The position numbers and the translations under genes were made by a program. This document shows positions 18,104-26,273 of a DNA stretch of 47,181 bases, piece after piece. Under the pieces are notes generated by a model. It was not told where the DNA came from, did no database searches, and saw nothing but the letters and a program-made list of their open reading frames with translations. Source of the stretch: Nitrospinota bacterium (GTDB lineage Bacteria > Nitrospinota > Nitrospinia > Nitrospinales > VA-1); the NCBI GenBank assembly GCA_009873655.1, contig WAIB01000019.1, forward strand, positions 1 to 47,181, written 5' to 3'. Each line of letters opens with the position of its first letter. Positions within the stretch are counted from its first letter, which is position 1.

Positions 18104-18604
18104 ATGAAATTGCATTTGCTGCTGGTTGGCCTGGCGGCTTTTATTTTGATGTCGATTCTGGCTTCAAGCCCGGGTTTGGCATCAGATCAAAGTGAAGGTT
18201 TTAAGCAACCCATGAGTGCTGCGGATATTCCCAAGGAGCCGGGGTGGAAGCATCCTTCCTATCGGGGCTGGGAATCCTTAAGCGTTCCGGGTTTGGTCGC
18301 GACTTTCTATGATCTGGATCTCGACCGCCAGCTGGACTACATGGTTATTCGCAAAGTGATTCGAAAAGCTTCTGCTGAAGAAACCACGATTGAAAAAGCC
18401 ATCGAAGTTGCCAGGTTTGATGGTTTGAGCGTATTTTTTTCGCATCCGGTCGTATATTTTACAAACCGTAATCCACTGTTTTATTGTTTGGGGGTGGATT
18501 ATAGACGCAATTGCCGAGACATCTGGGTCGATATTGCGGAAGATGGTTTAAACGGCAATGAAGAACTTTATACTTTATCAACGCCGAGCCTGGGGGTTCG
18601 TTAG
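18104..18604 (+). CDS. Exported protein of unknown function next to NxrC-like cytochrome
   Basis: I do not recognise this 166-residue protein. It has a signal peptide (MKLHLLLVGLAAFILMSILASSPGLASDQ) and a mature part of about 138 residues with mixed strands, the segment GLVATFYDLDLDRQLDYMVIRKV and two cysteines near the end (FYCLGVDYRRNCRD), possibly a disulfide or a haem/metal site. The phrase F-Y-D-L-D-x-D-x-x-L-D-Y resembles a degenerate FG-GAP-like acidic loop. The last 47 bp overlap the start of the following cytochrome gene, so the two are translationally coupled and likely act together in the periplasm. Confidence 0.8.
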   Translation: MKLHLLLVGLAAFILMSILASSPGLASDQSEGFKQPMSAADIPKEPGWKHPSYRGWESLSVPGLVATFYDLDLDRQLDYMVIRKVIRKASAEETTIEKAIEVARFDGLSVFFSHPVVYFTNRNPLFYCLGVDYRRNCRDIWVDIAEDGLNGNEELYTLSTPSLGVR

Positions 18605-20150
18605 CAAGAAAAAGCGCATTTTTTTCTTTTTGGTTTTGATGGCTTGGGTCTTGGGGCCACTTCCTGCTTATTCCCATTCACAATATGGAAATGAACCCGG
18701 GAATTCTCCCAAAAGCAAAAAGGATTTGTTGCGGCTGGGTTCCACCGTTTACAAACATATGTGCGTCTTTTGTCACGGACACGATGGCAACGGGGGCGGC
18801 AAGGCCATGGCGTATCTCTATCCATGGCCAAGGGATTTTAGAAAAGGAGTGTTTAAATACCGATCCACCCCTTTCGGTTCCCTTCCGCAGGACAAGGATA
18901 TTTATCGAACCATAAGCAGAGGAGTACCGGGTACTTCCATGCCCGCATGGGGTGGGGCACTGACGGAAGATGAAATCTGGGGCGTCGTTGAATATATTAA
19001 ATCGTTTGCAAAACGGTTTGAAAAGGAAAAGCCGAAAGAGTCCATTGTCCTGGGTGATATGCCTGCTACGGATGCGGAGTCAATTAAAAGGGGACATGGG
19101 ATTTACAAGGAAATGCGCTGCTCCCGATGTCATGGTACCGATTTGAAAGGGGATGGACCGATCGCGGATGAGCTTTATGACGTCTGGGATCACCGGGTTT
19201 TTATTTATGACCTGACAGACCCCAATACGTATAAATTTGGTTTTGATAAAAAAGATTTGTTTATGATTCTGACGACGGGGATTGATGGAACCCCCATGAA
19301 GTCATACAATCATCTGAATGATAAAGAACGATGGGATCTGGCTTCATTTATCGAATCCAAAATCAACAAGGAGCTGCATAAACCGGCAAAATATGAAACC
19401 GATCTGAAAACCCATGTCATAGATGAAGAAATTGATATGGATCCGGGAAATCCTTTGTGGGATGGCATCGAAGTGCAGAATATCCATACGATTCCGCTCA
19501 ATGCCCGCAGGGACCCCATTGACGAAATTCAGTTTCAATCTGTGATGAATGAGGAAGGAATTGCTTTCAGGCTGCAATGGGAAGATCCCGTGCCAAATCG
19601 CACTTCCAGCCGGCACCAGGATTTTAAAGATGCGATCGGAATGCAGTTTGCCCTGGGAGATGTTTTGCTGCACAAGCACGGACATAATGAGCCGTTCTTT
19701 GGCATGGGTAACCGCAATAAGGTGGTGAATATCTGGCAGTGGCGGGCAGACTGGCAAACAGAGATAGAAACAAAAGAAGAACTGGAATATGCCACAAAGG
19801 GCATGGATCTGGATACCATGATTTTTGGGGGCGAGGTCAATCCGGTGGATTCGCTGAACCCGTTCCGGGATGTTCCTGTGGAAGAATTGAATGCGGAGGG
19901 ATTTGGAACCCTGACACCTCAACCGCAGACAAAACAGAATGTTCTTGGAAAAGGTGTTTGGAAAGATGGCAAATGGAGTGTAGTATTCTTCCGTACCCTG
20001 GATACTATCAATAAATGGGATATCCGTTTTCAAAGGGAGATCCCGGTGCTGGTCGCCTTTGCGGTATGGGATGGAAAACATCAGGACCGAAATGGACGCA
20101 AAGTCATTTCGATGTGGCAACGATTGAACGTTCCACATATCCCTGATTGA
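18558..20150 (+). CDS. Two-haem cytochrome c with NxrC/EbdC-like haem-binding domain
   Basis: The 530-residue exported protein has a signal anchor (KKKRIFFFLVLMAWVLGPLPAYSHS), two class I cytochrome c domains with haem sites CVFCHG (Cys69-His73) and CSRCHG (Cys188-His192) and likely distal Met in GTSMPAW and GTPMKSY, then from about residue 285 a domain like the haem-b-binding gamma subunits of ethylbenzene dehydrogenase and nitrite oxidoreductase (NPLWDGIEVQNIHTIPLNAR ... FRLQWEDP ... DAIGMQFALGD). Such a protein could pass electrons from a molybdoenzyme to a periplasmic carrier. The catalytic NxrA/NxrB genes are not in the window. No better start than ATG 18558 exists because the codon before SKKK is GTT. 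Confidence 0.88.
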   Translation: MKNFILYQRRAWGFVSKKKRIFFFLVLMAWVLGPLPAYSHSQYGNEPGNSPKSKKDLLRLGSTVYKHMCVFCHGHDGNGGGKAMAYLYPWPRDFRKGVFKYRSTPFGSLPQDKDIYRTISRGVPGTSMPAWGGALTEDEIWGVVEYIKSFAKRFEKEKPKESIVLGDMPATDAESIKRGHGIYKEMRCSRCHGTDLKGDGPIADELYDVWDHRVFIYDLTDPNTYKFGFDKKDLFMILTTGIDGTPMKSYNHLNDKERWDLASFIESKINKELHKPAKYETDLKTHVIDEEIDMDPGNPLWDGIEVQNIHTIPLNARRDPIDEIQFQSVMNEEGIAFRLQWEDPVPNRTSSRHQDFKDAIGMQFALGDVLLHKHGHNEPFFGMGNRNKVVNIWQWRADWQTEIETKEELEYATKGMDLDTMIFGGEVNPVDSLNPFRDVPVEELNAEGFGTLTPQPQTKQNVLGKGVWKDGKWSVVFFRTLDTINKWDIRFQREIPVLVAFAVWDGKHQDRNGRKVISMWQRLNVPHIPD

Positions 20151-20214
20151 ATTTAGAGAAATTGGTGAACCATTTAGTGCCGTTACCTGGTTTTACTTTT
20201 GAGGCAATGGTTTT

Positions 20215-20247
20215 CCGCGTTCCTTTAAGGGGCGGTTAATTTTTTTT
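20215..20247 (+). terminator. Probable terminator after NxrC-like gene
   Basis: CCGC (20215-20218) and GCGG (20232-20235) pair around an inner CCTT/AAGG stem, followed by a long T-run (20240-20247). The stem has small bulges. It separates the cytochrome from the downstream NHL gene. Confidence 0.5.
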
Positions 20248-20284
20248 GGAAGACTCGTTTTAAAACAATTTGGAGATTGGTTTC

Positions 20285-21871
20285 ATGTCAGAAGAAAAGG
20301 AAATGGAGGAGACAGAATCGGAAGACTCGCTTACCGTGTCCGAAGATGATGAACTGGACCTGGATGAAATGGACGAAGAGGAGGAAGCTCCTGAAGAAGA
20401 GGTAAAGGAAGTAGGAGCCAGCCTGGTCATTGGACAGGGTGATTTTTCCATGGCGCAATCCAATAGAGGCGCTGATGATCCGGGCGACAATACTTTAAGT
20501 GAGCCTCAGTATGTGGAAAAGTTTGGAGACATGCTGTTTGTATCCGACCGCGGTAACCACCGTGTTGTGATATGGGAACAATTTCCTGAAGAAAATGGAG
20601 AGCCCTGCTCTCTGGTTTTAGGGCAGGAGGATTTTGCGGATTGTCTGGAAAATCGTGGAATGACCACAACGCTGGATGAAATGACCTCCGGCCTGGGTGA
20701 CGAATCTCTGGATGGGTTCACTATCAGTAAAGCAGAAGAAGATACCTTGTCGCAACCCGCTGGGCTCCAGGTGATCGATGGAAAACTTTATGTAGTAGAT
20801 AGCGGAAACCATCGTGTGGTTCGCTGGTCGGGAATTCCCTCTGAAGATGGAGAAGCCCCCAGTCTGGTATTGGGGCAGGATAACCTGGATGACAACGAAG
20901 CCAACCGACGGGGTTTTGTGGGTTCCGGTTCGTTGTTTTTCCCAATGGGAATTCATTCAAGTGATGATCAACATATTTTTGTCGCCGATAAAGATAATCA
21001 TCGAGTGCTTTTATGGAATAAAATTCCTTTCAGTGACGGCTGGAATGCGGATGTGTCGCTGGGGCAAAGGGGAATGGATGAACGATGGCCCAATCAAGGC
21101 GAGTTCGATAATGTGGGCTCGGATACCCTTAGTTTCCCGACAGGTGTTTTTTTCGATGCGGAAACAGAAAAAGTTTTTGTGGTTGATCAGGGTAACCACA
21201 GAGTGTTGATTTGGAATAAACTGCCCCGAGAGACTGGCGTAGCCGCAGATGTGGTGGTCGGACAAAAAGATTTCTTAAGCAGGGAGCCGAACTCCGGAAA
21301 AGGCGCAAAACGGGCCTGCCAGGAAGGTTTGTATTTCCCTACCGATGTGGTCGTTGGAGAAATGGGGATGTTCGTTTCCGATACGGGTAACAACCGGGTT
21401 TTATATTGGAAAGAAGTACCCACTGAAAATGGCCAGCTCCCTGATCTGGTAATCGGACAAACCAATTTCAACGAAAATAAGACAAATCGTGGAGTGGAAG
21501 GCGAAGCCTCAGCCAGTTCTCTGGATGATCCCTTTGGGCTGCTGCTGATTGAGGAAGAGGAAGAAGAAGGGGGTCTTCGGGAAATTCCCATGCCGGATGA
21601 TGACGATGATGAAGAAACATCTCTGGAAAAAGCGGAAGAGGGAGAAGAAGAGGAGCCTCAGCCAGATTTCAAATTGTTCATTTGCGACCGTGGAAACTCA
21701 CGGATCGTTATGTGGAACGAATTGCCGTATCCTAAAGAAGAAGAGACCGATGAAGAGTTTGAAGAGCTCCAGGTTGATGATGAAAACATGTTGATCGGGG
21801 ATGATGATGACGACGACTTCTACGATGAGGACGAAGAAGATGTTCCCCCCGGGGAGCTTCCTTCTGCCTGA
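20285..21871 (+). CDS. Acidic six-repeat NHL beta-propeller protein
   Basis: The start is ATG 20285 (MSEEKEMEETESED), with GGAG 9 bp upstream. The 528-residue product begins with about 45 very acidic residues and has no signal peptide. Six NHL-type repeats follow, each with a VxGQ-x-DF lead and a D-x-G-N-H-R-V-x-x-W core: SDRGNHRVVIW, VDSGNHRVVRW, ADKDNHRVLLW, VDQGNHRVLIW, SDTGNNRVLYW, CDRGNSRIVMW. Before the last repeat lies a glutamate/aspartate-rich insert, and the C-terminus is again a long Asp/Glu tail. A six-bladed cytoplasmic propeller used for protein or nucleic-acid binding is the likely form; the ligand is unknown. It resembles the acid-tailed proteins at 28-39 kb. Confidence 0.85.
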   Translation: MSEEKEMEETESEDSLTVSEDDELDLDEMDEEEEAPEEEVKEVGASLVIGQGDFSMAQSNRGADDPGDNTLSEPQYVEKFGDMLFVSDRGNHRVVIWEQFPEENGEPCSLVLGQEDFADCLENRGMTTTLDEMTSGLGDESLDGFTISKAEEDTLSQPAGLQVIDGKLYVVDSGNHRVVRWSGIPSEDGEAPSLVLGQDNLDDNEANRRGFVGSGSLFFPMGIHSSDDQHIFVADKDNHRVLLWNKIPFSDGWNADVSLGQRGMDERWPNQGEFDNVGSDTLSFPTGVFFDAETEKVFVVDQGNHRVLIWNKLPRETGVAADVVVGQKDFLSREPNSGKGAKRACQEGLYFPTDVVVGEMGMFVSDTGNNRVLYWKEVPTENGQLPDLVIGQTNFNENKTNRGVEGEASASSLDDPFGLLLIEEEEEEGGLREIPMPDDDDDEETSLEKAEEGEEEEPQPDFKLFICDRGNSRIVMWNELPYPKEEETDEEFEELQVDDENMLIGDDDDDDFYDEDEEDVPPGELPSA

Positions 21872-21921
21872 TGGTTATTTGTTTCCTTTAGAAAAGTTTC
21901 GAAATTAATTTTATAAGTCAG

Positions 21922-21959
21922 CGGCTTGCGCAGCAATTGCGTAAGCCGTTTCTTTTTTT
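21922..21959 (+). terminator. Intrinsic terminator after NHL gene
   Basis: An 11-pair stem (CGGCTTGCGCA with TGCGTAAGCCG, one G-T pair) with a GCAAT loop is followed by TTTCTTTTTTT. It lies 50 bp after the NHL stop and just before the FMN reductase gene. Confidence 0.88.
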
Positions 21960-21970
21960 CATAGGTGGAT

Positions 21971-22495
21971 ATGCGAAAAATTCTTGTCATCCAGGGGAGT
22001 CTGAATCCCAAATCCAAAACAGCGGTTGTGACCCGGGAAGCTGAGAAAGTCCTAAATGGCTTCGATGGCATTGAATTTCAGACTCTCGACCTCAGGTCTT
22101 TAGAGATGCAGTTTTGTGATGGTCGCAAGCTTAAGGAATATAATTCTGATACTCAAAAAGCATATGAGATGGTTGATAAGGCTGACGGATTGATTATTGG
22201 GATGCCGGTTTATTGCTATTCGGTTTCGGGCCCCTTGAAAAACTTTATAGACATCACTTCTTCTGCGATGGAAGAAAAAGTAGCGGGTATTATTTGCACC
22301 ACAGGAAGCTCCATGTCTTATCTTGCCTCAGCGGATCTCGCGAAAATTCTTGCCTATGAATCCAGTGTTTTGTCGATTCAACCCGTGGTCTGTTCCAGTT
22401 ATGAAGATTTTAGCGACGGCAGGCTGGAAAGCCAAAAGGTCCGCGAAAAACTCAATGCAATGATAGAAGTTCTTGTCGGGCTTTTAAAGGCCTGA
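21971..22495 (+). CDS. NAD(P)H-dependent FMN reductase, flavodoxin-like
   Basis: The 174-residue protein is a short-chain flavodoxin-fold oxidoreductase: MRKILVIQGSLNPKSKTAVV is the FMN phosphate loop, ADGLIIGMPVYCYSVSGPLKNFID is the family hallmark (GTPxYxxSxxGxLKNxID), and AGIICTTGS follows. Enzymes of this group reduce FMN or quinone-like substrates with NAD(P)H. The ATG at 21971 lies only 2 bp after AGGTGG; a GTG six bases earlier is an alternative without a ribosome site. It is convergent with the radical SAM gene, with 9 bp between them; free FMNH2 could serve as reductant for neighbouring radical SAM enzymes, but this is inference. Confidence 0.9.
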   Translation: MRKILVIQGSLNPKSKTAVVTREAEKVLNGFDGIEFQTLDLRSLEMQFCDGRKLKEYNSDTQKAYEMVDKADGLIIGMPVYCYSVSGPLKNFIDITSSAMEEKVAGIICTTGSSMSYLASADLAKILAYESSVLSIQPVVCSSYEDFSDGRLESQKVREKLNAMIEVLVGLLKA

Positions 22496-22504
22496 AACCC
22501 GGGG

Positions 22505-23518
22505 TTATTGACAGTAAGGAGGGATGCCTTCTTCAACATGGATGCCGGGTTTTCCGGTTTTGATGTTTTCGTGGTTTTTGCTGACTCCAGAAGCCAGTCG
22601 TTTCATGGATGCTTCCATCGTTTCCATTATTTTTTGGGGACTGTCCTGTAAGACGTTGCCGAATTTTGGCTGACATTTCAGGTTCCCGACATCACAACAG
22701 GGTGTCATCTCTCCATTTTGTTGAATCGTCATGATGTCGATGGAACCACGCGCGGCGGGACAGCCGATCAAATACTTATCCCGTGGGAAAGGCAGAGAAG
22801 TCATGGCCCGGTAACCGTTTTTGTCTACATCGAAAGCCGGCAAAAGGCTGATGCCGAAGATGAAATCTGGTTTGCTGGCAAACGCTTCTGTGTCTCCCAT
22901 ATGAGTGGTAAACAGTTTCTCATCGCAGTGGGGATGTTCGTTTACGAGATTTTCGATTTTTTGAGCGTAGGTCTGGAGTAATTCAGTGACATGCGTGATC
23001 CCTTTGTCCCTGAAAAAATCGAGCAGCAGGTTTATCTGCTTTTTTAAATCCGGCAACGATTCGTATACCACGTTTACGATCAGTTTGTTTTGCAGTTCCA
23101 ATATTTTTTCAAGAAAAATTTTTTGTGAGCTTTCCCACACAGTTGGGTAAAGGGTGATGTCAACCCTGGCTTTCAATTTCATAATTTCGACCAGTCGGGA
23201 CCAGCGTTTTGATTTTTCTGAAAGGATGTCTAGATTGGTATGCAGGCAAACATGAGGGGTGACGGTTTGAAAGATTTTACAAATCTCTACAATATCCGGG
23301 TTTTGCGTTGCTTCTCCCCCTGTGAGATTGATCTCCTGCTGGGCAAGGCTGTTGAGCACTTCTACATTTTTTATTTTTTCAGCCATCCTTTTCGCCTGTT
23401 CAACCGTCAGGTGCCATTCGGATACCGGGTGTTCCATCAACGGCTCATAAACGTGGCATGAGATACACTCGTCCCTGTTGTAGCGATTGCAGCTGGTTTC
23501 GACAAAGATGCTGAGCAC
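22505..23518 (-). CDS. Radical SAM protein with atypical CX7CX2C and SPASM-like C-terminus
   Basis: The 337-residue protein starts with GTG (GGAG 9 bp upstream). Its N-terminus reads VETSCNRYNRDECISCHVYE: Cys10, Cys18 and Cys21 give CX7CX2C rather than CX3CX2C. LTGGEATQNPDIVEI holds the GGE motif that binds the SAM amino group, and VCLHTNLDILS the next strand. A Cys-rich end (IGCPAARGSID, TPCCDVGNLKC, final PPYCQ) suggests an auxiliary cluster as in SPASM/twitch proteins that modify peptides or proteins. It lies downstream of a methyltransferase and a TPR gene on the same strand. No precursor peptide gene is seen next to it. Substrate unknown. Confidence 0.85.
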   Translation of the reverse strand: MLSIFVETSCNRYNRDECISCHVYEPLMEHPVSEWHLTVEQAKRMAEKIKNVEVLNSLAQQEINLTGGEATQNPDIVEICKIFQTVTPHVCLHTNLDILSEKSKRWSRLVEIMKLKARVDITLYPTVWESSQKIFLEKILELQNKLIVNVVYESLPDLKKQINLLLDFFRDKGITHVTELLQTYAQKIENLVNEHPHCDEKLFTTHMGDTEAFASKPDFIFGISLLPAFDVDKNGYRAMTSLPFPRDKYLIGCPAARGSIDIMTIQQNGEMTPCCDVGNLKCQPKFGNVLQDSPQKIMETMEASMKRLASGVSKNHENIKTGKPGIHVEEGIPPYCQ

Positions 23519-23580
23519 TAAAAAAAACTCCGGAAAAATTTATTCTTATCTGCTTAGGCTATCAGATTTTACAAAGGATA

Positions 23581-24966
23581 TTAATCTTTGAATTGAATGT
23601 GGATAAACGAAACCGGAGGGGGAGGCGAGTGAAAGGCGGCTTCGATATCTTTTTCTCTGTAACCCAGTTTTCTTAATGGTTTCAGGGCAGCTAAAACTTC
23701 TTCTTTTGTTACATAAGCGACAGTATCGGGAACACCGCGGGCGCTAAGGTTTTTGGCAAGTTGTAAAATTTGTTTTCGTTGTTTTTTTGGGGTTCCAGGC
23801 ATGGGGGGATATTCCAGTTTTCCAGGGTAGGGGCTGTGGTATACCGCATTCAATGCCTGTAAAGTGCGAAGCATTAAAATGTCCCTGTCCCAGCCGGGCA
23901 TGCTGGCAACCTGGGGATGATTTTGAACCAGTTCGACGACCCCCGAGACCTCTGCATCGAGACTGCGTTTTACAAATTCGTTTTGATACTCCCTTTTCAC
24001 CTCGGAAAAACCGATCTCGCGGCCGACTTCTTCCAGTAAGGGAAAATTCACCATGAAAGTATATTGTCCGCCGTATAAATTAAAATAAGGTCGGCCTTCC
24101 TGGTTCAGGTCTTTGAATCCCAGCATTCCATAATCGAAACCGGTATAGCCCAGGCTGTCAGGTGCCAGGAGTTCTTTTGCTTTTTTTAAGGCCGCGAATG
24201 CCCCTGTATTTATGGGCGTGGGTATTTCATCTTTAAGATTCTGGCTGTGTTTTTCCAGAATATTTGCGAAAGGCCAACCGCTCAGTTCCACCCGCTGGAA
24301 ATCGCGGTCCCAATGGATCGCATCCAGAAAGGGGGGCAGCTTGGCCAATTCCTTTAAATCTTTATCCTGGAATTGTTTTAGAAAGGAGGTGCCATCCATT
24401 CCCGGAAAATCAGGAGGAAGGTGAGGGCAAAGAAATTCTTCGTAAAACTGGTTTTCGCTTTTCAGCAAAACCTTTGTAGCCAGGTCGTCCCAGATTTCGT
24501 TTGAAATTATTTTCGTCACCGACCTGGGCCGGAAACAGTCCAGGTGTTCCGCGTGTATTCTGACGGTTGAAAATTTTCCTTCGTGTTGCTGAAGTCGCTG
24601 ATTCGCCCGGGCCCCTTTCAGAATTTCTTCAGACTCATCGCAAAGTATGTAGTGAATGAAGGGGTAGACTTGCTCGTTAAAATCTATTTCTTTCAGGCGA
24701 CTGAGAAAACAGCCGGCAAGGTTTCCATTTCCCACGCCCCATTCCTGGATGGTCCACACCCTGCCTTCCGGTTTTTTACCTACGGTTTGTTTGTAGAAAT
24801 CATCAGCGAGTGCATGGGCCAAGCGGTGGTCAAGGCTGACATAGGTTTGGAAGTGGTTGTGGATTTCCGGTCCTTTTATTCCATAGAAAATGGAATTGAC
24901 ATGGGTCTGCCATTGGTCTGAGGGTTTGAATTCCCCAAGCGCCATCAGGTCGGGGGGGTGTGTCAT
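23581..24966 (-). CDS. MidA-like SAM-dependent methyltransferase
   Basis: The 461-residue protein has a SAM site in WTIQEWGVGNGNLAGCFLSRL (around residue 90) and IISNEIWDDLATKVL, matching the E-x-G-x-G-x-L and N-E-x-x-D motifs of the MidA/NDUFAF7 family. NDUFAF7 methylates an arginine of a complex I subunit in mitochondria; other bacterial targets are unknown. The C-terminal 130 residues (from GWDRDILMLRTLQALNAVYH) are an extra helical domain. The gene starts 16 bp after the TPR gene and precedes the radical SAM gene by 62 bp, so TPR protein, methyltransferase and radical SAM protein likely form one operon for a shared modification. Confidence 0.8.
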   Translation of the reverse strand: MTHPPDLMALGEFKPSDQWQTHVNSIFYGIKGPEIHNHFQTYVSLDHRLAHALADDFYKQTVGKKPEGRVWTIQEWGVGNGNLAGCFLSRLKEIDFNEQVYPFIHYILCDESEEILKGARANQRLQQHEGKFSTVRIHAEHLDCFRPRSVTKIISNEIWDDLATKVLLKSENQFYEEFLCPHLPPDFPGMDGTSFLKQFQDKDLKELAKLPPFLDAIHWDRDFQRVELSGWPFANILEKHSQNLKDEIPTPINTGAFAALKKAKELLAPDSLGYTGFDYGMLGFKDLNQEGRPYFNLYGGQYTFMVNFPLLEEVGREIGFSEVKREYQNEFVKRSLDAEVSGVVELVQNHPQVASMPGWDRDILMLRTLQALNAVYHSPYPGKLEYPPMPGTPKKQRKQILQLAKNLSARGVPDTVAYVTKEEVLAALKPLRKLGYREKDIEAAFHSPPPPVSFIHIQFKD

Positions 24967-24982
24967 GGAAGAAAGCCTGAAA

Positions 24983-26098
24983 TTATTCGTTGCTGCTTTC
25001 GCGTAAAGACTCCAGCCCGGCAGAATCCTCCCTCAGGTCAGCGCCACTTGCCAGCTTGCTTGTTTGGGAAACCCCTCCCGGTATATTTGCAGGGTTATCG
25101 CCTCCCGAACCCGACGCTTCCGGCTCATTCATTATGGATTCATACTTGCTGTAGGCATTTTGAGATTCTTCGATCAAGCCGACTTCTTTGTAGCAGCTGT
25201 AAAGGTTCAGCCAGGCTCCCGCATCCTGACCGTTGAGGCTGACTGCTAATTTTAATTCTTTTATAGCGGCCTCAAAACGACCCATGTTGGCGTAAAGGGT
25301 TCCCAGGTTGGTATGAGGTAATGAATAGTCCGGGGCCAGTTCGCTGGCTTTATTAAAAGCCTGGATGGCATCGTCTACCATGTTCTGGGCCGCATAACAG
25401 CTGCCGAGATTACAATAAGCCTGCGTGTCCTTTTCGTCTATTTCAACCACACATATCGCGGCATCAATGGCTTCTTCGAAACGGTCGGAGTTAAAATAGG
25501 CATTCGATAAGGCAGCCCGCAATTCCTTGTTTTCGGGATCAAACATCAAAACCTTTTTAAGCGCTACGATTTCTTTGTCGTAAGCCTTGAGCATGCCATA
25601 GGCGGCTGCCAGGTTGGCATAACAGGTGGTATCGGTCGGATCGATTTTGATGGCCTTTTCAAAAGCATCGGCCGCGTTCTCGTACATATCCTTTAAAAGA
25701 TAAACGCCGCCTAAATTGAATAGAATTTCAGGGTCCTCGCGGTCCAGTTCATGGGCACGGTTGAGTTCCAATAATGCTTCTTCATCGTGATTGAAAAGAA
25801 CGTATGCGGTTCCCAGCAGTTTATAAACCCGGGGGTTCTTTGGGGCTTTATTGCGAATAACCTGAAGTTGTTTGATGGCTTCATCGTAATTACAGCCATC
25901 GATCATGAGCGTGGCCAACTCCAGTTGTAAATCAATATTGTCAGGGTCGGCTTTTAATTCTTTACTAACCTGACGGGTTTTTTTACTGATAGCCATTTCC
26001 CGTTTGGTTTCTTCAGGATCACGGACACCCAGTTCTTCAAAAATCTCCGGATCGATTTTCATGGTGATCCAGTCTGTCGGTTTGCCGGCTTTAGCCAT
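24983..26098 (-). CDS. Soluble TPR protein
   Basis: The start is ATG 26098 (MAKAGKPTDWITMK) with GGAG 10 bp upstream; a GTG nine bases earlier is possible. The 371-residue product has no signal peptide. From about residue 45 to 330 it is a solenoid of about eight tetratricopeptide repeats (for example VYKLLGTAYVLFNHDEEALLE and AYCNLGSCYAAQNMVDDAI). The C-terminal 45 residues are Ser/Gly/Glu-rich and probably disordered. It is the first gene of the TPR-methyltransferase-radical SAM unit and may hold the protein to be modified; a good promoter lies directly upstream. Confidence 0.9.
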   Translation of the reverse strand: MAKAGKPTDWITMKIDPEIFEELGVRDPEETKREMAISKKTRQVSKELKADPDNIDLQLELATLMIDGCNYDEAIKQLQVIRNKAPKNPRVYKLLGTAYVLFNHDEEALLELNRAHELDREDPEILFNLGGVYLLKDMYENAADAFEKAIKIDPTDTTCYANLAAAYGMLKAYDKEIVALKKVLMFDPENKELRAALSNAYFNSDRFEEAIDAAICVVEIDEKDTQAYCNLGSCYAAQNMVDDAIQAFNKASELAPDYSLPHTNLGTLYANMGRFEAAIKELKLAVSLNGQDAGAWLNLYSCYKEVGLIEESQNAYSKYESIMNEPEASGSGGDNPANIPGGVSQTSKLASGADLREDSAGLESLRESSNE

Positions 26099-26150
26099 AA
26101 AACACACGCTCCAAAATTATTTAATTCAGTTGTTTATATTGAGAAACTCA

Positions 26151-26179
26151 ATTCTAGGCGATCCCTCTTTCCCTGTCAA
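26151..26179 (-). promoter_or_regulatory. Sigma-70 promoter of the TPR-methyltransferase-radical SAM unit
   Basis: On the minus strand TTGACA (26179-26174) and TAGAAT (26156-26151) are 17 bp apart, about 53 bp before the TPR gene. Confidence 0.78.
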
Positions 26180-26217
26180 CCGCTCGGCGCACACTAACGT
26201 GGGAGGCAAAGAGGACT

Positions 26218-26239
26218 ATTCTTTTTCAACTAGAAATAT
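26218..26239 (-). promoter_or_regulatory. 22-bp shared upstream motif, copy 1
   Basis: ATATTTCTAGTTGAAAAAGA plus AT (minus strand) lies 39 bp upstream of the -35 box of the TPR gene promoter. It matches the copy at 28216-28237 at 20 of 22 positions. Confidence 0.5.
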
Positions 26240-26273
26240 CCTCAAGCTTCCAGAGTTATTTTTTTCGCTCACT

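Noticed and set aside
19344-20138. 264-codon minus-strand frame over the NxrC-like gene
   Set aside because: Antisense shadow of a coding region with recognised domains on the plus strand.
20285-21871. Acidic repeats read as a DNA-mimic anti-restriction or defence protein
   Set aside because: The NHL repeats dominate the protein and no restriction or defence genes are nearby.
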